Assembly: GCA_947374125.1 (NCBI GenBank)
Contig: CANCAR010000081.1
Span: 1 to 11,588 of the forward strand
Source of the DNA: Hyphomicrobiales bacterium
Lineage (GTDB): Bacteria; Pseudomonadota; Alphaproteobacteria; Rhizobiales; Beijerinckiaceae
Reading direction: 5' to 3'
DNA length: 11,588 nucleotides
Shown piece after piece: positions 6,657 through 11,588 of the stretch. Under the pieces are notes generated by a model that saw only the letters and a program-made list of their open reading frames with translations, did not search any database and had not been told where the DNA came from. The position numbers and the translations under genes are program-made. Every line of letters starts with the position of its first letter. Position 1 is the stretch's first letter.

Positions 6657-7182
6657 GGAGACTTACCCGGATCGCATCGACGTTGATCGTCGCATCCAGC
6701 GTTTCAATCACATCAGGCTTTTCAGGAAAACCGTCTTCGCCCTTCAGCCATGCCCAAACGCATGCTTTATCCTGTGAGACTAGTATATAGGCCTGCAACG
6801 AGGGTAAAGCGAGATACTCGAATTGCTTTGGCCCGAAATCTTCCGACGTGGTGGACGGCGAGAGAATTTCAATGAGCACAACAGCTTCATCCGTGCGGCG
6901 ATCTTTTGCGGAACGGTTGGAGGGCGTGATCATAATATCCGCCAGTCGAACCGTATCGACACCTGTTTGAAGGGCAAAATCACCTGCTGCGATATGGAAA
7001 ATTTTTCTGTCGATGGCCTGACCGAGCGCAAGCAATATATTGGTTGTAATTTTCGAATGGTTCCACGACGTCTGGTTCATCATCACGGGACGGCCTCGCA
7101 CAAGTTCATACCGCCCGTCTTGCCGCTCGGCCCAGGCTTCAAACGCTTCGATACTCATACGGGGTAACAGGGGACGGTTCAT
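6622..7182 (-). CDS. Uma2-family PD-(D/E)xK nuclease-like protein
   Basis: A member of the Uma2 family (Pfam PF05685), restriction-endonuclease-fold proteins of mostly unknown role that are widespread in cyanobacteria and scattered in Proteobacteria. From the ATG at 7182 it is 186 residues, typical for the family. Visible are MSIEAFEAWAE (9-19), RYELVRG (24-30), the core aspartate in LADIMITP (Asp82), and VLIEILSPSTTSEDFGPKQFEY, which supplies Glu105 and Lys119. The C-terminal half ends with AYILVSQD. The arginine-proline that usually precedes the core Asp is replaced by leucine-alanine. An in-frame ATG at 7296 adds 38 residues without family similarity; GAGG seven bases before 7182 supports the shorter form. 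It follows higBA on the same strand after a gap of about 170 bases. The biological target is unknown. Confidence 0.85.
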   Translation of the reverse strand: MNRPLLPRMSIEAFEAWAERQDGRYELVRGRPVMMNQTSWNHSKITTNILLALGQAIDRKIFHIAAGDFALQTGVDTVRLADIMITPSNRSAKDRRTDEAVVLIEILSPSTTSEDFGPKQFEYLALPSLQAYILVSQDKACVWAWLKGEDGFPEKPDVIETLDATINVDAIRVSLPMREIYWSVDL

Positions 7183-7335
7183 GGCAGAGCCTCGCGGATA
7201 GCGGCCAACCTTTTGCTGTTTTAAATTTAGATCATACCCGCAGGCCAGTAAAGCGTGGTTAACTGAAGACATAGGCTTAGGTTGAAAATCATCCAATTTG
7301 TTGGTTGACGGCTATCCTTCGCATCGTACCACTTC

Positions 7336-7354
7336 AAAAAAGAATAAAAATTCT
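7336..7354 (-). terminator. Possible weak terminator after higA
   Basis: Read on the minus strand, AGAAT, a four-T loop and ATTCT form a five-pair stem directly followed by five T. The hairpin overlaps the higA stop codon. The stem contains a single G:C pair, so it is weak and may not terminate efficiently. Confidence 0.28.
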
Positions 7355-7730
7355 AAACTTCGAGGTGATAGGGACTGACCAAGCTTTCGGCTGAAATTTG
7401 CCACTTCTGACTGATCTTGAACACCATTTCCGTTGTCAGCGCACGTTTTCTGTTCAATATCTCCGAGGCCCGCGACGCTGAACCCAGCACATCGGCAAGG
7501 TCAGATTGCTTTAGTCCCGAAACCTCCATCTTATAACGAATGGCCTCGATCGGGTCCGCGGGCTCAATTGGCCAATGCTTCCCCTCATATGCTTCGATCA
7601 AATCAGCAAGAACGTCGAAACGGTCTGCTGCAGGGGTGCCGGGCTCGGGTTCGTTCAGAAAATAGGGTTCAATCTCGGCAAGCGCCCAGTCGTAGTCGCT
7701 TTCATTGCGGATAGCGCGGATATTTTCCAT
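7353..7730 (-). CDS. higA: HigA-type antitoxin (HTH, Xre family)
   Basis: The antitoxin partner of HigB: it neutralises the toxin by binding it and normally represses the operon through its helix-turn-helix domain. The protein is 125 residues. An N-terminal toxin-contact region (about 1-60) contains ESDYDWALAEIEPYF and AADRFDVLADLIEAYE, typical of the COG5499 HigA type. An Xre-type HTH (about 64-118) follows: MEVSGLKQSDLADVLGSASRASEILNR is not run out here in full, but its key pieces are LKQSDLADVLG (73-83) and SEILNRKRALT (89-99). The ATG at 7730 overlaps the higB stop as TGATG, ensuring coupled synthesis. No truncation or lost key residue is seen. The likely binding site is the palindrome at 8070-8086. 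Confidence 0.92.
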   Translation of the reverse strand: MENIRAIRNESDYDWALAEIEPYFLNEPEPGTPAADRFDVLADLIEAYEGKHWPIEPADPIEAIRYKMEVSGLKQSDLADVLGSASRASEILNRKRALTTEMVFKISQKWQISAESLVSPYHLEV

Positions 7731-8026
7731 CAGACGGTCTCCGGTTTAATGCGGTTATATTCCTCATGCGTGCCAACAAACTTGATGAGCACCCGTTTGA
7801 ACCGATAGGTGACGTGAACGATCAATCGGAATTTATTTCCACCGATATCGAAGATGATCCGGTTGTCAGCCACAAAATCGACGGTGTTACCAAACTCATC
7901 TTTCACATCCTGCGGGGATGACCAATCAGCCTTTACCACAAGAGCATACCAAGCCTTAAGCGGTGCCTCGGCTTGATTATGGATCGTCCAAAATTCCCTA
8001 AGTTTCCGCTTGGCAATGATTTGCAT
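7730..8026 (-). CDS. higB: HigB-type mRNA interferase toxin
   Basis: A RelE-fold toxin of the HigB type (Pfam HigB_toxin), a family that cleaves mRNA, usually on the ribosome. The protein is 98 residues, full length. Family landmarks are HNQAEAPLKAWYALVVKADW near residues 16-35, the DVKDEF stretch, NRIIFDIGGNKFRLIVHV in the central sheet, and the C-terminal KFVGTHEEYNRI with its conserved Gly-Thr-His-x-x-Tyr. The gene is first in the operon, the order characteristic of higBA. AGGA lies five bases before the ATG at 8026. The pair appears intact, since the antitoxin is complete and coupled. Whether it acts in stress response or as an addiction element cannot be told from the sequence. Confidence 0.93.
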   Translation of the reverse strand: MQIIAKRKLREFWTIHNQAEAPLKAWYALVVKADWSSPQDVKDEFGNTVDFVADNRIIFDIGGNKFRLIVHVTYRFKRVLIKFVGTHEEYNRIKPETV

Positions 8027-8044
8027 GTTTCCTGCTTATGTCCT

Positions 8045-8073
8045 TTGATTGCACCAATGTCAATAATTATTTC
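8045..8073 (+). promoter_or_regulatory. Weak candidate gatB promoter
   Basis: TTGATT (8045-8050) and TATTTC (8068-8073) are 17 bases apart on the plus strand. The -10 match is poor. It is listed because gatB is cut off from gatCA by minus-strand genes and must have its own promoter within 8027-8221. If real, its -10 overlaps the palindrome edge. Confidence 0.2.
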
Positions 8074-8093
8074 CCAATTTGGGAAAATCTAAA
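8066..8093 (-). promoter_or_regulatory. Candidate higBA promoter around the operator
   Basis: On the minus strand TTTAGA (8093-8088) and AATAAT (8071-8066) are 16 bases apart, with the palindrome lying almost wholly in the spacer. This gives a leader of about 30-40 bases before higB and suits autorepression. A second possible pair, TTGACA with CATAAG 17 bases on, lies closer to the ATG and would give an almost leaderless transcript. Confidence 0.42.
8070..8086. promoter_or_regulatory. 17-base palindrome, likely HigA operator
   Basis: TTTCCCAATTTGGGAAA is a perfect inverted repeat with eight-base arms around one central T. It sits 43 bases upstream of the higB start. Xre/HigA antitoxins bind palindromes in just this position to repress their own operon. 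The symmetry is directly visible; binding by this HigA is inference. It is also 135 bases upstream of the gatB ATG on the other strand. Confidence 0.65.
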
Positions 8094-8208
8094 TCTAAAG
8101 CGCGTGAGGGATGAAGGATTCCCTGCTCCTACTCCCCTACTCACCACTCGCTTTACCCTTGACCCGCCGCCATCGCCCAAGCAAAAGAAGCGGTGATTCA
8201 GACAACGA

Positions 8209-8213
8209 AGAGG
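8209..8213 (+). promoter_or_regulatory. Ribosome binding site of gatB
   Basis: AGAGG lies eight bases before the ATG at 8222 and decides between this start and the in-frame ATG at 8111, whose extra 37 residues show no GatB similarity. Confidence 0.65.
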
Positions 8214-8221
8214 CCACCCCC

Positions 8222-9709
8222 ATGAACGCAATTGTGGATACCCGCACCCTTGATCCCAAAAAGCTCATCAAAGGCGCGACGGGCGATTGGGAGGTGATCA
8301 TCGGGCTTGAAATCCACGCGCAGGTCACCTCAAAAGCCAAGCTCTTCTCGGGCGCATCCGCTGAATATGGCGGCGAGCCGAATGCGCATGTCTCGCTCGT
8401 CGATGCCGCGATGCCCGGCATGTTGCCGGTGATCAACGAGGAATGCGTGGCGCAGGCTATTCGTACGGGGTTGGGGCTGAAGGCTGAGATCAATCTCCGT
8501 TCGGTGTTTGACCGCAAAAACTATTTTTATCCTGATTTGCCGCAGGGCTATCAGATCAGCCAATATAAAAGCCCCATCGTGGGTGAAGGCGAAGTGATCG
8601 TCGATCTGCCTGAAAGCGGCGGCCAGATTACGGTCGGCATCGAACGGCTGCATTTGGAGCAGGACGCGGGTAAATCTCTGCACGATCAATCGCCCTCGTT
8701 GAGCTTTGTTGATCTCAATCGCTCGGGTGTCGCGCTGATGGAAATCGTCTCCAAGCCCGATATGCGCTCGTCGGAGGAAGCCCGCGCCTATGTCACCAAG
8801 CTCCGCACGATTTTGCGTTATTTAGGCACCTGCGACGGCAATATGGACGAAGGCTCGCTGCGCGCCGATGTGAACGTCTCGGTGCGCCGCCCGGGCGAGG
8901 GTTTTGGCACGCGCTGCGAAATCAAAAATGTGAATTCGATCCGCTTTATGGGTCAGGCGATTGAGTATGAGGCGCGCCGCCAGATTGGTGTTTTGGAAGA
9001 TGGCGGCAGCATCACGCAGGAAACCCGTCTCTATGATGCCACCAAAGGTGAAACCCGCTCCATGCGCTCGAAAGAAGAAGCGCATGATTACCGCTATTTC
9101 CCCGATCCGGATTTGCTGCCGCTCGAATTCACGCAAGATTATGTGAACGAACTCGCGCGCCATTTGCCTGAACTGCCAGACGAAAAAAAGGCCCGTTTCA
9201 TAACGGCCTATGGCCTCACGCCTTACGATGCGGGCGTATTGATCGCCGAGCAGGATCAGGCTGATTATTACGAGGCGGTCGCCAAGGGCCGCGACGGTAA
9301 GATGGCTGCCAATTGGGTGATCAATGAGCTCTTCGGACGGCTGAACAAAGAGGGCAAAGAGGTTTCGACCTCGCCCGTTTCCGCCGCGCAACTGGGTGCA
9401 ATTGTCGATCTGATCGGTGAAAATGTTATCTCGGGCAAACTCGCCAAAGATCTTTTTGAGATCATCTGGACCGAAGGCGGCGACCCACGCGAAGTGGTCG
9501 AAGTGCGCGGCATGAAACAGGTCACCGATACGGGCGCGATTGAAAAAGCCATTGATGCGGTGATCGCGGCCAACCCCGACAAGGTAGCGCAGGCCCAGGC
9601 CAAGCCCACCATGATCGGCTGGTTCGTCGGCCAGGTGATGAAAGAGACCGGCGGCAAGGCTAACCCGCAGGCGGTCAATGACCTGCTGAAATCGAAGCTC
9701 GGGATTTGA
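8222..9709 (+). CDS. gatB: Asp/Glu-tRNA amidotransferase subunit B
   Basis: GatB binds the mischarged tRNA, phosphorylates the Glu or Asp side chain using ATP, and transfers ammonia delivered from GatA. From the ATG at 8222 it has 495 residues, normal for the family. Landmarks in order are WEVIIGLEIHAQ (23-34), FDRKNYFYPDLPQGYQISQ, LEQDAGKS, FVDLNRSGVALMEIVSKPD, the signature LRADVNVSVR at 213-222, RCEIKNVNS, and YRYFPDPDLLPL. The C-terminal third is the helical, tRNA-binding YqeY-like domain, beginning near AANWVINELFGRLN and ending QAVNDLLKSKLGI. All segments are intact. In many relatives gatB lies close behind gatA; here a minus-strand uma2-higBA block intervenes, so the gene should have its own promoter in 8027-8221. 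Confidence 0.97.
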   Translation: MNAIVDTRTLDPKKLIKGATGDWEVIIGLEIHAQVTSKAKLFSGASAEYGGEPNAHVSLVDAAMPGMLPVINEECVAQAIRTGLGLKAEINLRSVFDRKNYFYPDLPQGYQISQYKSPIVGEGEVIVDLPESGGQITVGIERLHLEQDAGKSLHDQSPSLSFVDLNRSGVALMEIVSKPDMRSSEEARAYVTKLRTILRYLGTCDGNMDEGSLRADVNVSVRRPGEGFGTRCEIKNVNSIRFMGQAIEYEARRQIGVLEDGGSITQETRLYDATKGETRSMRSKEEAHDYRYFPDPDLLPLEFTQDYVNELARHLPELPDEKKARFITAYGLTPYDAGVLIAEQDQADYYEAVAKGRDGKMAANWVINELFGRLNKEGKEVSTSPVSAAQLGAIVDLIGENVISGKLAKDLFEIIWTEGGDPREVVEVRGMKQVTDTGAIEKAIDAVIAANPDKVAQAQAKPTMIGWFVGQVMKETGGKANPQAVNDLLKSKLGI

Positions 9710-9720
9710 GCTTCGGGTTT
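9693..9720 (+). terminator. Hairpin at the end of gatB
   Basis: CGAAGCTC (9693-9700) pairs perfectly with GAGCTTCG (9708-9715) across a seven-base loop, and GGTTT follows. The second arm overlaps the gatB stop codon. The T tract is short, so this is a moderate terminator candidate. It also lies just past the dedA stop and could serve both convergent genes. Confidence 0.5.
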
Positions 9721-10246
9721 AGTATAGCACCCCCTCTAAGAGCTCCGCGCCAAGTGCGCCGGGCGCAAGCACCAAAGCGGCCCAAGTCAGTGCTGAGCTG
9801 ACATTGGCAAGCTGGAACGGCACTTGTGGCATCATCGTTGCCCCAGCCACAAGCGGGACAATGGCGCGCAATGGTCCGAAAAAGCGGCCAAAGAACACGG
9901 CCAGCACGCCATAACGCTCGAAGAGGCGGTAGGCGCGGGGTACAAGGTCAGGGTTTCGATTAAGCGGCCAACTGCGGGCGATGGGTTCGTGGTAATAATA
10001 GCCCAGCCAATATGAGAGCCAGTCGCCGAGTATCGCTCCGCAGGCGGCTGCCAGCCACAGTGGCCAGAATTCTAGCCCGCTGGCCCCAATCAGCGCACCG
10101 ACGCCCCATAAAATGATGGTTGCGGGGATCAAAAGCGAGATAAGCGCAATTGATTCGCAAAACGCGAGCATAAACACAATCGGGATGGCCCATTCCTGAT
10201 GGGTGCGGACGAAGTCTAGGGTCGTATCAACAAGGCTGGATAGCAT
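9719..10246 (-). CDS. DedA-family inner membrane protein
   Basis: A DedA-family (SNARE-associated/VTT domain) polytopic membrane protein. The family includes undecaprenyl-phosphate and phospholipid flippases and proteins needed for envelope homeostasis. At 175 residues it is on the short side but contains the family landmarks: Glu31 in the first re-entrant segment (FCESIALISLLIP), GDWLSYWLGYYYHEPI at 74-89 with Asp75, and GRFFGPLRAIVPLVAG at 120-135 with Arg121 and Arg127. Four to five hydrophobic segments are evident. The gene converges on gatB with nine bases between stops, and is divergent from the GST pair. No clear ribosome site is visible before the ATG at 10246. A terminator-like hairpin lies in its 5' leader. 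The lipid substrate cannot be assigned. Confidence 0.9.
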   Translation of the reverse strand: MLSSLVDTTLDFVRTHQEWAIPIVFMLAFCESIALISLLIPATIILWGVGALIGASGLEFWPLWLAAACGAILGDWLSYWLGYYYHEPIARSWPLNRNPDLVPRAYRLFERYGVLAVFFGRFFGPLRAIVPLVAGATMMPQVPFQLANVSSALTWAALVLAPGALGAELLEGVLY

Positions 10247-10277
10247 GGGGGAGTTTCATTTTCCGTGCGGTGCGGGC

Positions 10278-10308
10278 AAAAAAGGGGAAGAACGAGAAGG
10301 GTTCTTCC
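10278..10308 (-). terminator. Terminator-like hairpin in dedA leader
   Basis: GGAAGAAC (10286-10293) and GTTCTTCC (10301-10308) are perfect complements across a seven-base loop. Read on the minus strand the stem is followed by CC and then six T (10283-10278), the layout of an intrinsic terminator, 32 bases before the dedA ATG. It could attenuate dedA, or stop antisense transcription from the GST side. In the plus direction the same stem would lie in or near the GST leader, without a T run. Confidence 0.45.
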
Positions 10309-10375
10309 GGTGTCGCGGTCTTGCAAAATATCAGGCGTATCGTAGGAGTTCTTCATCACACAGTCGAACGCAATC

Positions 10376-10381
10376 AAGGAG
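10376..10381 (+). promoter_or_regulatory. Ribosome binding site of first GST gene
   Basis: AAGGAG five bases before the ATG at 10387 fixes the start there; the longer in-frame reading from 10270 adds residues unlike any GST. Confidence 0.8.
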
Positions 10382-10386
10382 AAAAT

Positions 10387-11031
10387 ATGTCAGCCCGTTA
10401 CACCCTTCACGGCCTCTTTGCCTCTGGCCCCACCTACAAAGTCGGCCTCATGCTCACCCTTTGCGGCGAGGCGTTTGATTATGTCAGTGTTAATTTGCGC
10501 GCCGGCGAACATAAGACCCCGGAATATTTGGCGATCAACCGCTTCGGACAGGTTCCCGCTTTGGTCGATCATTCCAATGGCCGCGCATTGTGCCAATCGG
10601 GTGCGATCCTTGATTATTTGGCGGATAAAACCGGGAAATTCGGTGGTGCAACGCTCGATGACCGGCTTCGTGCAAGGGAGTGGCTGTTCTGGGGTTGGGA
10701 TAAGCTCGATGCGCCGGTTTACCGGTTGCGCGGGTGGAAGCTCGGCTTCCGCCAATTGGAAGCGCCCCAAGTGGCCATGTACGAGGCCGAGCGTAAAGCG
10801 GCTTTCGAAACGCTTGAGGCTTGGTTCACAGCGGGACACGATTGGCTCGCGGGCGTAGAGCCAACGATTGCGGATATCGATATTTATGGCGTTGTCGCTT
10901 ATGCCGGCCAAAGCGAATACGATGTGGCGCAACACCCGCATGTCCAAGCCTGGATGCATCGGATGCAAGCGCTACCACATTTTGCAGCCCATGATGCCTT
11001 GCTTCCCCATGAAACGCGCCGCGCATCCTAA
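10387..11031 (+). CDS. Glutathione S-transferase family protein
   Basis: A cytosolic GST-fold protein of 214 residues. The N-terminal thioredoxin-like domain (about 1-80) begins YTLHGLFASGPTYKVGLML, with Ser13 or a neighbour as the candidate glutathione-activating residue. It contains AINRFGQVPALVD with the cis-proline and the glutathione gamma-glutamyl-binding motif CQSGAILDYLADKTG. The helical C-terminal domain carries the N-capping box in WLAGVEPTIADIDIYGVVAY. The overall pattern fits small bacterial GSTs of stress or detoxification type; the exact class and substrate are not certain. AAGGAG supports the start. It is followed after 33 bases by a second GST gene on the same strand, so the two are probably one operon. 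Confidence 0.9.
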   Translation: MSARYTLHGLFASGPTYKVGLMLTLCGEAFDYVSVNLRAGEHKTPEYLAINRFGQVPALVDHSNGRALCQSGAILDYLADKTGKFGGATLDDRLRAREWLFWGWDKLDAPVYRLRGWKLGFRQLEAPQVAMYEAERKAAFETLEAWFTAGHDWLAGVEPTIADIDIYGVVAYAGQSEYDVAQHPHVQAWMHRMQALPHFAAHDALLPHETRRAS

Positions 11032-11064
11032 GAATAGCCCCGCGACCTTTGAAAGGATCTAGCG

Positions 11065-11588
11065 ATGACGAATGTTCAAAAAAACCCAATTGATCTCTAT
11101 TCTTGGCCGACGCCGAACGGCCAGAAAATCTCTATCATGTTGGAAGAGTGCGGTCTGCCTTACACCTATCATGTGGTGAATATCGGCAAAGGCGATCAGT
11201 TTAAGCCGGAATTTTTGGCGATTTCGCCGAATAATCGCATTCCGGCGATCGTCGATCCGGAAGGTCCCGATGGCAAGCCAATCTCGGTGTTCGAGTCAGG
11301 CGCGATCTTGCAATATTTGGGGCGCAAGATGGGCCAATTCTACCCTACAGAGGAGCGTAAGCGCGTGGCGGTGGAAGAATGGCTCTTCTGGCAGGTGGGC
11401 GGGCTCGGCCCAATGTCGGGGCAAGCCAATCATTTCCGCATTTACGCGCCAGAAAAGGTCGAATACGGCATTAACCGCTACACCAATGAGGTCAATCGCC
11501 TTTATGGCGTGATGGATCGCCAACTCGCCAAGCATGAATATATCGCGGGCGACTATTCGATTGCCGATATGGCGTCCGTTGGTTGGGT
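11065..11588 (+). CDS. yfcG: YfcG/Ure2p-like glutathione S-transferase, 5' part
   Basis: A second GST, open to the right edge (174 complete codons, about four fifths of the family length). It closely fits the nu-class YfcG/YghU group, E. coli members of which are glutathione-dependent disulfide-bond reductases using GSSG or two bound glutathiones. Diagnostic segments are YSWPTPNGQKISIMLEE, with Thr16 and Asn18 of the TPNG motif replacing the usual catalytic Cys/Ser; ISPNNRIPAIVDPEG; FESGAILQYL; and EEWLFWQVGGLGPMSGQANHF. The N-capping box in DYSIADMA follows near the window end. The start is supported by AAGGA (11053-11057) seven bases before the ATG. It probably shares a transcript with the GST upstream. 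The symbol is by similarity only. Confidence 0.9.
   Translation, partial: MTNVQKNPIDLYSWPTPNGQKISIMLEECGLPYTYHVVNIGKGDQFKPEFLAISPNNRIPAIVDPEGPDGKPISVFESGAILQYLGRKMGQFYPTEERKRVAVEEWLFWQVGGLGPMSGQANHFRIYAPEKVEYGINRYTNEVNRLYGVMDRQLAKHEYIAGDYSIADMASVGW

Noticed and set aside
7183..7296. 38-residue N-terminal extension of the Uma2 protein
   Set aside because: It is unlike the family, and GAGG is placed correctly for the ATG at 7182.
8111..8221. 37-residue N-terminal extension of GatB
   Set aside because: The extension has no GatB similarity and a good ribosome site serves the ATG at 8222, where the usual family length is reached.
8822..9391. Minus-strand open frame of 189 codons opposite gatB
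   Set aside because: It is antisense to highly conserved GatB codons, repetitive in Ala/Arg/Ile, and has no recognisable motif.
1..11588. CRISPR arrays, tRNA/rRNA genes, insertion sequences, phage genes
   Set aside because: No repeat-spacer periodicity, cloverleaf, transposase frame, terminal inverted repeats or phage structural proteins were found by reading.

Overview
This window looks like a chromosomal housekeeping segment of an alphaproteobacterium, most likely of the Hyphomicrobiales (rhizobia-like) type. The case rests on gene content and order: the end of a dihydroorotase gene followed by plsY and dprA, and ruvX facing away from gatC-gatA with gatB nearby. The proteins also carry recognisable alphaproteobacterial family motifs. 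The assignment is inferred from pattern recognition only; no search was run.

Layout. Positions 1-2388 (+ strand) hold the 3' end of pyrC, then plsY (acyl-phosphate glycerol-3-phosphate acyltransferase) and dprA (ssDNA-binding RecA loader), with a 50-base plsY/dprA overlap. A short conserved-looking 85-residue protein of unknown function lies on the minus strand, overlapping the dprA end. Next comes a 308-base AT-rich gap with two abutting perfect inverted repeats. Minus-strand genes for an AEC-family transporter and RuvX/YqgF follow. gatC, gatA and a small three-helix membrane protein run on the plus strand; the last two are coupled through a TGATG stop/start.

Positions 6622-8026 (- strand) hold a Uma2-family nuclease-like gene and a toxin-first higB-higA toxin-antitoxin pair, lying between gatCA and gatB. 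A perfect 17-base palindrome directly upstream of higB is the likely HigA operator, and it sits in the divergent region that must also drive gatB. After gatB come a terminator-like hairpin, a minus-strand DedA-family membrane protein, and two tandem plus-strand glutathione S-transferase genes. The second GST (YfcG/Ure2p-like) runs off the window.

How the genes work together. GatCAB is the tRNA-dependent amidotransferase that makes Gln-tRNA(Gln) and/or Asn-tRNA(Asn). plsY serves membrane lipid synthesis, pyrC pyrimidine synthesis, and dprA and ruvX DNA metabolism. The accessory part is the uma2-higBA block. I see no CRISPR array, transposase, phage gene, rRNA or tRNA. The most unusual points are the split gat cluster with a putative HigA operator next to the gatB start, the structured AT-rich gap, and a terminator-like hairpin in the dedA 5' leader. 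None of these amounts to a clearly new system.
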